A stretch of DNA of 64,000 bases. It comes from Streptomyces albus subsp. albus. GTDB lineage: Bacteria; Actinomycetota; Actinomycetes; Streptomycetales; Streptomycetaceae. The notes under the pieces are model-generated. The model was given only the letters and a program-made list of their open reading frames with translations, was not told the origin of the DNA and searched no databases. Position 1 is the stretch's first letter. Each line of letters opens with the position of its first letter. The position numbers and the translations under genes are program-made. The DNA lies in contig NZ_JODR01000013.1 of assembly GCF_000725885.1 (NCBI RefSeq), positions 62,001 through 126,000 on the forward strand, given 5' to 3'. This document shows, piece after piece, positions 41,467-49,564 of this stretch.

Positions 41467-43397
41467 TTCAGCAATCCCTCCGGTATGTCCAGGTGCCGTG
41501 CGCGCAGCCACTCGCCGAGCGCCTTGGCCTGCGGGTCGAACCGGTGCTGCGACGCGACGCCCGCGCCGAGGATGCCGTCGACCACGAAGTTGAGGGCCGC
41601 CAGATTGGGCAGCTCGTAGCGGGTGACCGGCAGGTCACCCGTCTCCGGCAGCAGTGCGCGCAGCCGCTCGACGGTCAGGGTCTCGCGCAGCCACGCGTGA
41701 ACGGCCGGGTCCGCGTCCCGCGCCCACACCCCGATGTTGGCGCTCCCGCCCTTGTCACCACTGCGCGCCCCGGCGACGGTGCCGAGCGGCACCCGGCGGG
41801 TCGCGGTGGGTACCGCGGCGGGGGGCGGGGCCGCGGGGTTGTTCGCGGGAGCGGGTGGGGCCGCGGGGTTGTTCGCGGAGCTGAGCCCGGGGGTTGGTGC
41901 CGGGGCCGGCTCGTGGCTCGGTGCCGGGGTGGGGCCCGGTGCCGGGGACGGTTCCGGAGCGGCCTCGGGTCCTGCTGCCGGAGCCGGCTCGTGGCTCGGT
42001 GCCGGAGCGGGCTCGTGGCTCGGTGCCGGCGCGGGCTCAGGGCTCGGTGCCGGGGCGAGCTCGTGGCTCGGTGCCGGGGTTGGGCCCGAGAAGGTCACGT
42101 CCTGGCGGGTGCCGTCCGGGAGTACCGCCACATGCGGCACCTGCGCCGCGTCCACGTACACCGCCTCGAACACCCCGTACGGCGCCCCGCGCGAGGGTGG
42201 CGCCGTCACGTGGAAGCCGGGAATGCTGGCCAGCGCCAGTTCGATCGCGGGGCCGGAGACGGCGCGGCCCACCACCTTTTCGTCGTCGTCCCGCACCACC
42301 AGCCGCAGCAGGGCGCTCGCCTCCTCCTGCACTGCGGCGTCCGCGTGGTCGGTGCGGGCGAGGCTCCAGGAGACCTCGCGGGGGCGGCGGCCCCGGTCGA
42401 GCGCGGCCTCCATCTGGGTGCGCACCAGCGCGGCCTTGGCCTCGATGTCGAGGCCGGTCAGCACGAAGGTGACCTCGTTGCGGAAGCCGCCGAGCCGGGT
42501 GAGGCCCACCTTGAGGGTGCCGGGCCGCGGCTCGCCCCGTACCCCTTCGATGCGGACCCGGTCGGGGCCCGCCTGGCTGAGCCGCACGGTGTCCAGGCGG
42601 GCGGTCACATCGGGGCCCGGATAGCGCGGGCCCGCCGTCTCGTACAGCAGCTGCGCGGTGACGGTGCCGACGGTGACCGCACCACCGGTGCCCGGGTGTT
42701 TGGTCACCACGGACGAGCCGTCGGCGTGGATCTCCGCGAGCGGGAAGCCGGGGTGCCGTACGTCGATGCCGTCCTGCGCGAAGAAGGCGTAGTTGCCGCC
42801 CGTCGCCTGGGTGCCGCACTCCAGGACGTGCCCCGCGACGACGGCGCCGGCCAGCCGGTCCCAGTCGTCGTCGGCCCAGCCGAAGTGCGCGGCGGCGCAA
42901 CCGCTGACCAGGGCGGCGTCGGTGACACGGCCGGTGATCACCACCTCGGCGCCGGCCCGCAGGCAGGCGGCGATCCCGGCGCCGCCCAGATAGGCGTTGG
43001 CCGTCAGCACGCCCTCGCCCCAGTCGCGGGCGGCCAGCAGATCGTCGCCCTCCACGTGGGCGACCCGCACCGGTACGCCCACCCGCCGGCCCAACTCCCG
43101 TACGGCCTCGGCGAGTCCCGCCGGGTTGAGGCCGCCCGCGTTGGTGACCAGGGTGACGCCGCGCTCCTTGGCGAGCCCCAGCCCTTCCTCCAACTGGCGC
43201 AGGAACGTCCTGGCATAGCCGCGCGCCGGGTCGGCCAGCCGGTCGCGGCCGAGGATGAGCATGGTCAGCTCGGCGAGGTAGTCGCCGGTCAGGATGTCGA
43301 GGGGGCCGCCGGTCAGCATCTCGGAGAGGGCGTCGAAGCGGTCGCCGTAGAAGCCGGAGGCGTTGCCGATGCGCAGCACCCCGGCGGGCGCGCTCAC
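41463..43397 (-). CDS. AtuA-like protein (DUF1446, acyclic terpene utilisation) with a repeat-derived Pro-rich linker
   Basis: 644 residues from GTG 43397 (GTGA overlap with the TIGR03084 gene). Residues 1-about 450 are the DUF1446/AtuA domain (VLRIGNASGFYGDRFDALSEML; LVTNAGGLNPAGLAEAVREL; VVITGRVTDAALVSGCAAAHFGW). Residues about 540-644 are the AtuA C-terminal domain (VPLGTVAGARSGDKGGSANIGVWARD). Between them lies an unusual linker of about 90 residues made of SHEPAPAP and NNPAAP repeats, coded by a minisatellite (41827-42090). AtuA-type proteins are needed for citronellol/geraniol breakdown in pseudomonads; the biochemical step is unknown. Confidence 0.9.
   Translation of the reverse strand: MSAPAGVLRIGNASGFYGDRFDALSEMLTGGPLDILTGDYLAELTMLILGRDRLADPARGYARTFLRQLEEGLGLAKERGVTLVTNAGGLNPAGLAEAVRELGRRVGVPVRVAHVEGDDLLAARDWGEGVLTANAYLGGAGIAACLRAGAEVVITGRVTDAALVSGCAAAHFGWADDDWDRLAGAVVAGHVLECGTQATGGNYAFFAQDGIDVRHPGFPLAEIHADGSSVVTKHPGTGGAVTVGTVTAQLLYETAGPRYPGPDVTARLDTVRLSQAGPDRVRIEGVRGEPRPGTLKVGLTRLGGFRNEVTFVLTGLDIEAKAALVRTQMEAALDRGRRPREVSWSLARTDHADAAVQEEASALLRLVVRDDDEKVVGRAVSGPAIELALASIPGFHVTAPPSRGAPYGVFEAVYVDAAQVPHVAVLPDGTRQDVTFSGPTPAPSHELAPAPSPEPAPAPSHEPAPAPSHEPAPAAGPEAAPEPSPAPGPTPAPSHEPAPAPTPGLSSANNPAAPPAPANNPAAPPPAAVPTATRRVPLGTVAGARSGDKGGSANIGVWARDADPAVHAWLRETLTVERLRALLPETGDLPVTRYELPNLAALNFVVDGILGAGVASQHRFDPQAKALGEWLRARHLDIPEGLLK
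41827..42090. repeat. Minisatellite inside the AtuA-like gene
   Basis: Four consecutive 24-bp units at 41977-42000, 42001-42024, 42025-42048 and 42049-42072, each ending GGCTCGGT, plus a lone unit at 41899-41922 and partial units around it. A separate 22-bp word (it contains GCGGGGTTGTTCGCGG) is duplicated exactly at 41827-41848 and 41857-41878. All lengths between units are multiples of 3, so the reading frame is kept. Confidence 0.85.
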
Positions 43398-44203
43398 GCC
43401 TCCTCCCGCCGCGCGCGGCCCTGCCCCGGTGGGCCGGCGAACGCCTGGGCGATGCCCAGCCACCGTTCGGCCTCGGCGCCCTCGGCGTGCACGTCCGCGT
43501 CGTCGCGGTGCAGCCGCTGGGTGACCAGCCGGCAGAAGTCGAGCGCGTCACCGGTCACCCGTTCCGCCGCGTCCGCCGGGCCGTGCGCCCACACCTCGCC
43601 GCCCGGCCCGGTGACCTCCACCCGGAACGGTGCGGCGGGCGGCCCAAGTCCGCGGGCGGCGTACGCGTAGTCGCGGGCCCGCACCCCGATCCGTACGACG
43701 TGCCGCAGCCGGGCGGTGGCCTCGCGGACCACGCCGAGCGCGTCGGCTACGTCCTCGCCGTGCGCCCACGTCTCCATCAGCCGCCCGGTCGCCATGCTGG
43801 GAGCGCTCATGGCCGTGCCGTACCAGGGCATCCGCGTGCCCTCGGGCAGGGCCGCCAGCGCGGCGGCGAGCGCGGTGGTACCGGCGCGCCACCCGGCGAG
43901 CAGCACATCGGGCGGGCGGCGGGCGCCGCGGGCCGCTCCCTCGTCGATGAAGGCGGCCGGGTCGGGCCCGGCCGTCAGCGCGGCGGCCTCGCGGCGGAAC
44001 GCGTCGGGGTCGGTGGCGGCGAGCAGCGCCCGCTCGTCGGTCCACGCCAGGTGGGCGATCTGATGGGCGACGGTCCAGCCGGGCGCCGGGGTGGGGGTGG
44101 CCCAGCCGGCGGCCGGCAGGGCGGCCACCACGCCTTCCAGGGCTTCGGTCTCGGCCCGCAGGTCGTCCAGCACCTCGTCGAGCACCTGTGTCGGTTCCGC
44201 CAC
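43394..44203 (-). CDS. TIGR03084-family DinB-like metal-binding protein
   Basis: 269 residues from GTG 44203 (GGGAGGG upstream). The four-helix maleylpyruvate isomerase/DinB fold shows the metal histidines in WTVAHQIAHLAW and ETWAHGEDVADALG. The C-terminal SCP2-like part (PFRVEVTGPGGEVWAHGPADAAERVTGDALDFCRLVTQR) is typical of TIGR03084, which is regularly found with AtuA and acyl-CoA carboxylases. Possibly a mycothiol- or CoA-linked transferase. First gene of the operon that runs to 35235. Confidence 0.9.
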   Translation of the reverse strand: MAEPTQVLDEVLDDLRAETEALEGVVAALPAAGWATPTPAPGWTVAHQIAHLAWTDERALLAATDPDAFRREAAALTAGPDPAAFIDEGAARGARRPPDVLLAGWRAGTTALAAALAALPEGTRMPWYGTAMSAPSMATGRLMETWAHGEDVADALGVVREATARLRHVVRIGVRARDYAYAARGLGPPAAPFRVEVTGPGGEVWAHGPADAAERVTGDALDFCRLVTQRLHRDDADVHAEGAEAERWLGIAQAFAGPPGQGRARREEA

Positions 44204-44318
44204 TGCCCGCCCTCCCGGGTCGCGCTCTCGGCGGGCAGGGCGCACCCGTGGGTGCGGCACCCCGCGTGGGGTCCCGGCCGCCGTCCGTGGCCCCGAGACT
44301 GACAGCCGCTCACAAAAC

Positions 44319-44336
44319 AAGCAAGCGTGCTTGCAT
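44319..44336. promoter_or_regulatory. CAAG/CTTG palindrome in the promoter region of the Atu-like operon
   Basis: GCAAGC-GT-GCTTGC (44321-44334) is perfect and lies 118 bp upstream of the first gene's start. Palindromes with CAAG and CTTG half-sites are bound by several actinobacterial TetR repressors of acyl-CoA catabolism; spacing here is 4 bp between CAAG and CTTG. The TetR encoded at the operon's end (35235-35879) is the obvious candidate. Confidence 0.6.
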
Positions 44337-44431
44337 TACTTTTCCGCCATCGACAGCTCACGGGAAAGCCCGCGGGCGCGTGCGGGGCGGGGCGCGCGAT
44401 GCGCCCTCGCTGTGACTCTCCTGCGGTGTGG

Positions 44432-45619
44432 CTAGGCGGGCAGGCGCCAGCTTGGCCCGTCGGGGGCAGCGAGCCAGGCGTGTTGCGCGTCAGGGGTGAC
44501 GGTGAGGCCGAATTCGGTGGGGCCCGGGGAGGCGGCGTCCTGCCACAGGGCGAGGGCCTGTTCGATGGCGTCCCACAGCAGCACCGGGCCACCCTGCCTC
44601 ACGGTCCAGCCGTCTCCGTCCGGGGTGAGGACGGCGAATGCATCGTTGCGGGCGTCGAGCACGTACGTGCTCACCGTGCCGTCGTCGGCGGGCAAGGAGA
44701 AGTGGCGGGCGTGCGGCAACGCGAGCTGAGCGACGAAACCGCTGTCCGGCATGGTCAGAACCTCGGGGCCGTACCTGGTGTCGCGGGTGGCGCCTTCGTC
44801 CGGGGCCGGGAGCATTCCGAAGCTTGCCGGTGCGTCCTGCTGTCGGGCCATCATGAAAGTCGGGTCTCCGGTGAGAAACCGGCCGTGCGCGGTGTGCTCG
44901 TCCTCGACGGTCAGTCGTACGAGGCCGAGGGAGCGCATCCAGCCGCGGAGCGTGGCGACGATCAGCCCGCCGGGGCGGGTCTGCCGCACCCATGCCGCAG
45001 GGATGCTCCGCACACCCATGGTGGCGATGGTGCGGTGCGCCGGCGGGCAGCCGGGGGCGCCGCCGAGGCCGTCGCCGATCAGGAGGCGGGGGCGGTAGCC
45101 GCACCGGGCGAGATTCGCGTCGGCGCGGGCGCTGACGTGCGGGTCGGTTTCGACGGAGGTGACACGGTCGTCGGCGAGGTAGTGACACATGAGTGCGGTC
45201 GAGTAGCCGGTGCCCGTCCCGTACTCCGTCACCCTGTGGCCCTCCTCGACTCGCAGGTCCTCCAGCATCCGTACGACCAGTGAGGGAAGGGTCGAGGACG
45301 AGGTGGGGTGCGCGTCGCTGACGGGCTGCGGGTCGGCCCAGTCGATTTCGCGGCCGTCGAACTGCGTGATCAGCGTCTCGTCGGCGTAAGCCAGCCGTAG
45401 CCACTCGTCGAGGCCGACGAGTTCGGGCGTGACGGGCACCCAGGTGGTGAGTCCGGGGGCGTCGGTCTCGGCGTAGAACCGGGGGACCAGTTCGTGCCGG
45501 GGGACTGCCTCGACTGCGGCACGCCAGCCGGGCGAGCGGAGCCGGCCTGCGGCGGCGAGCCGGTCGGCGAGCTGCCGCCGCAGTCCGGCCGCGATGCTCT
45601 CGACGTCAGGCTCGGTCAT
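44432..45619 (-). CDS. tgmC: PIMT-like O-methyltransferase of the ATP-grasp RiPP system (TgmC)
   Basis: 395 residues. Protein-L-isoaspartate methyltransferase fold at about 70-240: SDAHPTSSSTLPSLVVRMLEDL (PIMT substrate loop) and the SAM motif VTEYGTGTGYSTALM at 130-144. The C-terminal 150 residues are specific to the ATP-grasp-associated subgroup. In characterised graspetides of this type the enzyme methylates an Asp side chain in the cyclised precursor, which then collapses to an aspartimide. The start overlaps the end of tgmB by 14 bp. It is the last gene of the three-gene cluster. Confidence 0.92.
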   Translation of the reverse strand: MTEPDVESIAAGLRRQLADRLAAAGRLRSPGWRAAVEAVPRHELVPRFYAETDAPGLTTWVPVTPELVGLDEWLRLAYADETLITQFDGREIDWADPQPVSDAHPTSSSTLPSLVVRMLEDLRVEEGHRVTEYGTGTGYSTALMCHYLADDRVTSVETDPHVSARADANLARCGYRPRLLIGDGLGGAPGCPPAHRTIATMGVRSIPAAWVRQTRPGGLIVATLRGWMRSLGLVRLTVEDEHTAHGRFLTGDPTFMMARQQDAPASFGMLPAPDEGATRDTRYGPEVLTMPDSGFVAQLALPHARHFSLPADDGTVSTYVLDARNDAFAVLTPDGDGWTVRQGGPVLLWDAIEQALALWQDAASPGPTEFGLTVTPDAQHAWLAAPDGPSWRLPA

Positions 45620-46574
45620 GGGTACCTCGTTCCAGTAGGTCTGCGAGGGCCGCGGTCATGGGCAGGCCGGTCGGTGGTTCCAGCCATGCCCACTGCCCCG
45701 ACGGATTGCACTCGATGAACGTCCACTCGCCGGATGAGGACAGGGTGAAGTCGAAAGCGCCGAAGACGAGTCCGAAGTGCATCAGGTATGAGCGGATCCC
45801 GCGCGCGACGGCCGGCGGCGTGGTGATCGGCGTGTAGGTGTGAGTGCTGTAGTCGGTGCGCCAGTCGAGCAGGTCACAGTCGATACGCACCGCGAACAAG
45901 CGCTCGCCGATCACGGTCACGCGGATGTCGGCGGCCTTGTCCATACGTGCCTGGAACAGGTGCATGGTGCCGGAAACGCTCTCGTCGAGCTCATCGGCGG
46001 CGACCTCGGCGACGGGTAGGGTCTGCGCCTTGTCGTCGACGAGGTACAGCGGCACGGACAGCGGTTTGAAGATGACCCGGCCGTGTTCCTCGATGAAGGC
46101 GCGAGCGTCCTCGGGCCGGTTCGTGATGAGCGTGGGCGGCACGTCGAAGCCGGACGCCGCCGCGACGGCAAGCCCGGCAGGCTTGTACTCGGCGTCGCCG
46201 ATGTGGTTGGGGTGGTTGACGTAGAGGCAGTCGGGCAGGGAGGCGAGTACGCCGCCGAGTCCGTAGCGGGCTTGCGCGACAGCGAAACGGGCGTCCTGCG
46301 GGTCGAGGTGCGGGAAGGCGAACCCGGACGGGCGCCGGTAGTACAGCGCCCGTACGCCGCCAAGCTCCGCGACGCGGGTCGGGGTCACCACGCTTCCGCC
46401 CCACCGTGCCGTGCCCCCGCCGATGCGGGCTGAGCACGACAGGGTTGCGGGGAAGTCTCCGGAGTCGAGCCGCACGACCGGAACGCCCCGGCCGTGCAGC
46501 TCGGCAATCACGAGATCCGCGGTCGGGTCGTCGAGGTTGGTGACGACCAGTACCGGACGAGGATCGGTTGTCAC
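45606..46574 (-). CDS. tgmB: ATP-grasp ribosomal peptide maturase (TgmB)
   Basis: 322 residues. N-terminal RimK-like preATP-grasp domain (PVLVVTNLDDPTADLVIAELHGRGVPVVRLD), central ALYYRRPSGFAFP, then the ATP-grasp domain (GRVIFKPLSVPLYLVDD; VTVIGERLFAVRID; GAFDFTLSSSGEWTFIECNPSGQWAWLE, where the D, E and N bind Mg-ATP). Such ligases join Ser/Thr/Lys side chains to Asp/Glu carboxylates of a precursor peptide by ester or amide bonds. The ATG overlaps the precursor stop as ATGA, so the ligase is translated with its substrate. Confidence 0.95.
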   Translation of the reverse strand: MTTDPRPVLVVTNLDDPTADLVIAELHGRGVPVVRLDSGDFPATLSCSARIGGGTARWGGSVVTPTRVAELGGVRALYYRRPSGFAFPHLDPQDARFAVAQARYGLGGVLASLPDCLYVNHPNHIGDAEYKPAGLAVAAASGFDVPPTLITNRPEDARAFIEEHGRVIFKPLSVPLYLVDDKAQTLPVAEVAADELDESVSGTMHLFQARMDKAADIRVTVIGERLFAVRIDCDLLDWRTDYSTHTYTPITTPPAVARGIRSYLMHFGLVFGAFDFTLSSSGEWTFIECNPSGQWAWLEPPTGLPMTAALADLLERGTHDRA

Positions 46575-46873
46575 TGGTCGGTGTCGTTCCCCGTGTCGCT
46601 GTCGGGCGCGTCGCTGTTGCGGTCACCCTGCCCCGTCGTGCCGGTTGGCGGGTTGGTGCCCGAGGAGGTGCCGTGCCCCGGCGCCATCACGACCGCGCCG
46701 GCGGCGTCGAGGTAACGGGCGGTCTGTGTGCCGGCGTCCAGTTCGACGCGGGCGTACTGCGGGGCATCGACCGCCGGGTACGGGGCCAGCCTGCGCAGTC
46801 CCCACGGCGCGGGCGTCAGATGGCCATGCGGCAAGGGGCTGCCGGTGGGGAATCGGTCTGCGTGGTTGAACAT
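46571..46873 (-). CDS. tgmA: ATP-grasp-modified RiPP precursor (TgmA, graspetide)
   Basis: 100 residues from ATG 46873 (AAGGGACC upstream). The leader is MFNHADRFPTGSPLPHGH with the family recognition segment PAPWGLRRLAPYP at 21-33, followed by a conserved strand ARVELDAGTQTARYLDAAG. The core, about residues 66-100, is rich in Thr/Ser (T69, S70, S71, T73, T77, T79, T80) and Asp (D84, D88, D91, D93, D97, D99): acceptors first, acids second. That order suits multiple side-chain ester links formed by TgmB and aspartimide formation by TgmC. Product and activity unknown. Confidence 0.92.
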   Translation of the reverse strand: MFNHADRFPTGSPLPHGHLTPAPWGLRRLAPYPAVDAPQYARVELDAGTQTARYLDAAGAVVMAPGHGTSSGTNPPTGTTGQGDRNSDAPDSDTGNDTDQ

Positions 46874-46991
46874 CGCGGTCCCTTCTGTCGAGGATCGGTC
46901 GGGTTGTGCGTGCAGAACCCGCCCCGGCAGGCGCTCGACCTGTCCGAGGGCTACGGGCGGATGGCCCAGCCGGGGCGGGGTGGATCCCGCT

Positions 46992-47047
46992 CCCCTGCCG
47001 GGGGGGGTTGGTGGGAGAACCGGTTGACGGGTCATCCCCGGCAGGGG
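46992..47047. terminator. 12-bp inverted repeat upstream of the RiPP cluster
   Basis: CCCCTGCCGGGG (46992-47003) and CCCCGGCAGGGG (47036-47047) are perfect complements 32 bases apart. It sits just downstream of the leftward gene ending at 47057 and before the tgmA start, so it probably ends that transcript and insulates the RiPP operon. A long loop makes a DNA-binding role also possible. Confidence 0.55.
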
Positions 47048-47056
47048 GCGGAGCCT

Positions 47057-47545
47057 TCACAGGTAGAGCTGTCGTTTGCAGTCCCGGCAGCACGTCTTGC
47101 CGCCGCGCTTCTCGGTCTGCCGGTGCGCACACGCATCGGTCCCGGTCATCGCGCCCCCCGCACCGGGCATCGCCGCGGGGTACAGCTCACGGCCCGGGCC
47201 GGTCGCACCGTGGCGGCCGTCGGGGCCCTCCGCGGGCAGGGCGCACGGCCGGGGCACATGGGCGGGTACGGCGAGCGAGGCGGACCGCACGGCGGGTTCG
47301 CCGGACCCGTCCCGGCCGTACGCCTGGACGCGCACCATGTGATCCAGCTCAGCGATGCACGGGCCGCAGGCGTACACGTCCCCCGTCGCGCCGGGCGTGG
47401 CCACCGAGCCGACCCACAAAACGGCCACGCCCTCACGGCGGCAGTACAGCCAACACGTGCCTGTCAGCCACGCGTTGCCGTCGCCCGACTGCGCGACCAG
47501 GGGCCACGCGTCACGCCAGGGACGCTCGACGGACGGGGCGAACAT
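47057..47545 (-). CDS. Small protein with two putative zinc knuckles, function unknown
   Basis: 162 residues from ATG 47545 (GGGGGAG upstream). The first knuckle is in the middle (WLYCRREG and VYACGPCIAELDHMV), the second at the C-terminus (TDACAHRQTEKRGGKTCCRDCKRQLYL, with Cys-x-His and Cys-Cys-x2-Cys). The sequence between is Pro/Gly/Ala-rich. Proteins of this build are common beside HTH/DUF397 and RiPP loci in Streptomyces plasmid-like or accessory DNA. I do not recognise a named family. Next gene upstream (47616) is in the same direction. Confidence 0.65.
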   Translation of the reverse strand: MFAPSVERPWRDAWPLVAQSGDGNAWLTGTCWLYCRREGVAVLWVGSVATPGATGDVYACGPCIAELDHMVRVQAYGRDGSGEPAVRSASLAVPAHVPRPCALPAEGPDGRHGATGPGRELYPAAMPGAGGAMTGTDACAHRQTEKRGGKTCCRDCKRQLYL

Positions 47546-47615
47546 CACGCCGCTCCCCCGGCCGTCGGCGCGGGCCGGGCCGACTCCACCGGCACGCAAC
47601 GGAACGGCCACCGGG

Positions 47616-47843
47616 TCACCGCGCCGCACCCCTCTCGATGACCGCCGCCAGCTGAAGGGCCACAGGCGAGGAGAACTCGCCGAGGGTCACCAGGGCGTAC
47701 CCGGCGCCGTCCACACGCAGCGGGGGCCGGACATCCATCGCGGGAAGCTGGATGCCCGCCCGTCGCAGGGCTGCGCCGAGGGCGTCGCGTGCATCCTCGG
47801 CTTCCCTGATCTTCTTCCCTGCCGTCCACCGCTCCGTCGCCAT
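47616..47843 (-). CDS. Small hypothetical protein
   Basis: 75 residues from ATG 47843 (GGAG eight bases upstream): MATERWTAGKKIREAEDARDALGAALRRAG, then a beta-rich half LRVDGAGYALVTLGEFSSPVALQLAAVIERG. One charged helix followed by two strands and a helix; no signal peptide or membrane segment. Divergent from the decayed HTH gene at 47977; similar small genes occur next to HTH-DUF5753 genes in Streptomyces, so it may belong to that module. Confidence 0.65.
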   Translation of the reverse strand: MATERWTAGKKIREAEDARDALGAALRRAGIQLPAMDVRPPLRVDGAGYALVTLGEFSSPVALQLAAVIERGAAR

Positions 47844-47976
47844 GCCGTTCACTCCGTACGTGTCACTTGTCCGCGTGCTCTGCGTGACTACCTGCTCACA
47901 CCTTGACCGCGAAGTGCCTACGCTCACCAGGGCTGAAGCCATTCCAACGGGACCGGAATAGCCGGGAGTTGAACAG

Positions 47977-48331
47977 GTGAGCGGAAGAGCTGACCAGACA
48001 CGAGAGCCCTCGAACGGTGCCGCGTACTTCGGCGAGGAGGTGAAGGCGCTACGGGAAGCGATGGGACTGTCTCAGGGGAAGTTCGCCGACAGGCTCCACT
48101 ACCAACAAGCGCAGGTCAGCAAGGTTGAGAACGGCACCGTGCTTGCCTCGGAAGCATTCGCGGAAGCCATGGACTGTGACCGGGGGGGACGACAGGACAG
48201 GGGCACGTGAACGGCTCCACAGCGGCCGTGCGTGGGTGGACGGCCACGTACGAGCGGCTTCGCGCTGCGGCCGAGTCAGAGGCCCGGTCACTGCGCCTTA
48301 TCCACTCGATCATGGAGGAACACGCGAATGA
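47977..48331 (+). pseudogene. Decayed HTH-DUF5753 regulator (copy A), internal deletion
   Basis: The first 65 codons closely follow the intact gene at 48734 (EPSNGAAYFGEEVKALREAMGL versus EPSNGAAYFGEEAKALREALGL; the LASEAFAEAMD region also matches). After EAMD the sequence leaves the family, reaches a stop at 48208-48210, and about 60 bp later resumes in another frame as the C-terminal end of a DUF5753 protein (TATYERLRAAAESEARSLRLIHSIMEEHAN). About 600 bp of the gene is therefore missing. The downstream DUF397 gene is intact and keeps its overlapping start. The promoter region (47850-47976) is closely related to that of the intact copy. Confidence 0.85.
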
Positions 48332-48540
48332 AAAGCACACCGGACCCGTGTGACATGCGTTGGGTCAGCAGCACATACAGCGACGGCCAGGGAGGACAGT
48401 GCATCCAATGGGCACCCGACCACGCGTGCGCAACCGGTGAGTTCCTGGTACGGGACAGCAAGAACCCGAGCGGGCCCCGCCTCTCCCTGAGCCACGAAGG
48501 CTTCGCCAGACTCGTGGAGTTCGCCAAGCACCACGGGTGA
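48328..48540 (+). CDS. DUF397 protein (module copy A)
   Basis: 70 residues from ATG 48328: MKSTPDPCDMRWVSSTYSDG, two cysteines, FLVRDSKNPSGPRLSLSHEGF and VEFAKHHG at the end. It remains intact although its HTH partner is broken; it differs from the copy at 49561 at about a dozen positions. It is followed by a 13-bp-stem terminator. If the DUF397 protein alone is harmful or useful, its survival without partner is notable; it could be paired with the intact HTH protein at 48734. Confidence 0.85.
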   Translation: MKSTPDPCDMRWVSSTYSDGQGGQCIQWAPDHACATGEFLVRDSKNPSGPRLSLSHEGFARLVEFAKHHG

Positions 48541-48565
48541 TCCGCACCCTCAACGGTTCCGACCA

Positions 48566-48595
48566 ACCGGCCCTCGCCACGCGGCGAGGGCCGGT
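48566..48595 (+). terminator. Terminator hairpin (module copy A)
   Basis: ACCGGCCCTCGCC (48566-48578) and GGCGAGGGCCGGT (48583-48595) form a perfect 13-bp stem with a 4-base loop. Near-identical hairpins follow the DUF397 genes of copies B and C. Confidence 0.9.
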
Positions 48596-48733
48596 GCCAT
48601 GTCGCCCACTCCGTGCGTATCACCAGTCCGCGTGCTTTGCGTGACTATCTGCTCACACCTCGACTGCGAAGTGCCTACGCTCACCGGGTCTAATGCCATT
48701 CCAACGCGACGGGTAAATGAGGGGGTTGAACAC

Positions 48734-49564
48734 GTGAGCGAGGCGGCCGATCAGGCTCGTGAGCCCTCGAACGGGGCTGCGTACTTCGGCGAGGAGGCGA
48801 AGGCTCTGCGTGAAGCCCTGGGGCTGTCCCAGGGACAGTTCGCCGCTGAGCTGCACTACCGGCAGGCGCAGGTCAGCAAGGTCGAGAACGGCACCGTACT
48901 GGCGTCAGCGGCGTTCGCCGAGGCCATGGACCGGGTAGCCGGCACGCCAGGCGTGTACGCCCGGCTCCGCGCCAGACTGAGCAAGCAGGGGCACCCCGAA
49001 TGGTTCGTGCCGTACATCGCTCTGGAGGAGTCCGCGAGCGGGATCACGGATTACTCGTGCACGTTCCTCACGGGCCTGTTGCAGACTCCGGAGTACGCGA
49101 CGGCGGTCTTCCGCGCCGCACACCCACGGGAAACAGAAGCCCAGCTCAAAGAGCACGTGGAGCTACGTATGAGACGACAAGCGGTCATAGAGCGCGATGC
49201 TCCGCCCCTCTTGTGGGTTGTCGTCCACGAGGCCGTATTGCGTACGCGCGTCGGTGGCAGCTCCGTCATGATCAGGCAGCTTGAGCACCTGGCGACGCAG
49301 ATGGCATCACCCCACGTCACGGTCCAAGTGCTGCCGTACAAAGCGGGTGCCTCGCCCAGCCACTTGCCCTTTACGCTGCTCTCGTTGAACGGCGCGCCCC
49401 ACTCGGTCTACACCGAAACGCCCACCCATGGCGGCCAAGTGGACGACACATCTAGCGTGGTGGCGTCGGCCGTCGGCATGTTCGATCGGCTTCGCATGGC
49501 GGCACTGTCCGAGGAAGAGTCGCTAGCCCTGATTCGCGAGATCACGGAGGTTCACGCCAAATGA
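48734..49564 (+). CDS. XRE-family HTH regulator with DUF5753 (module copy B, intact)
   Basis: 276 residues from GTG 48734 (GAGGGGG nine bases upstream). HTH at about 18-75 (YFGEEAKALREALGLSQGQFAAELHYRQAQVSKVENG); DUF5753 from about 95 (PEWFVPYIALEESASGITDYSCTFLTGLLQTPEYATAVFRAAHP; TVQVLPYKAGASPSHLPFTLL). The C-terminus overlaps the DUF397 gene as ATGA. A TACGCT box at 48676-48681 within a region duplicated from copy A is the likely -10. This is the only complete HTH gene of the three modules. Confidence 0.93.
   Translation: MSEAADQAREPSNGAAYFGEEAKALREALGLSQGQFAAELHYRQAQVSKVENGTVLASAAFAEAMDRVAGTPGVYARLRARLSKQGHPEWFVPYIALEESASGITDYSCTFLTGLLQTPEYATAVFRAAHPRETEAQLKEHVELRMRRQAVIERDAPPLLWVVVHEAVLRTRVGGSSVMIRQLEHLATQMASPHVTVQVLPYKAGASPSHLPFTLLSLNGAPHSVYTETPTHGGQVDDTSSVVASAVGMFDRLRMAALSEEESLALIREITEVHAK

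Noticed and set aside
44319-44336. KstR2-type operator
   Set aside because: Half-sites CAAG and CTTG match, but they are 4 bp apart where the KstR2 consensus that I recall has 2, and no KstR2 regulon genes are present.
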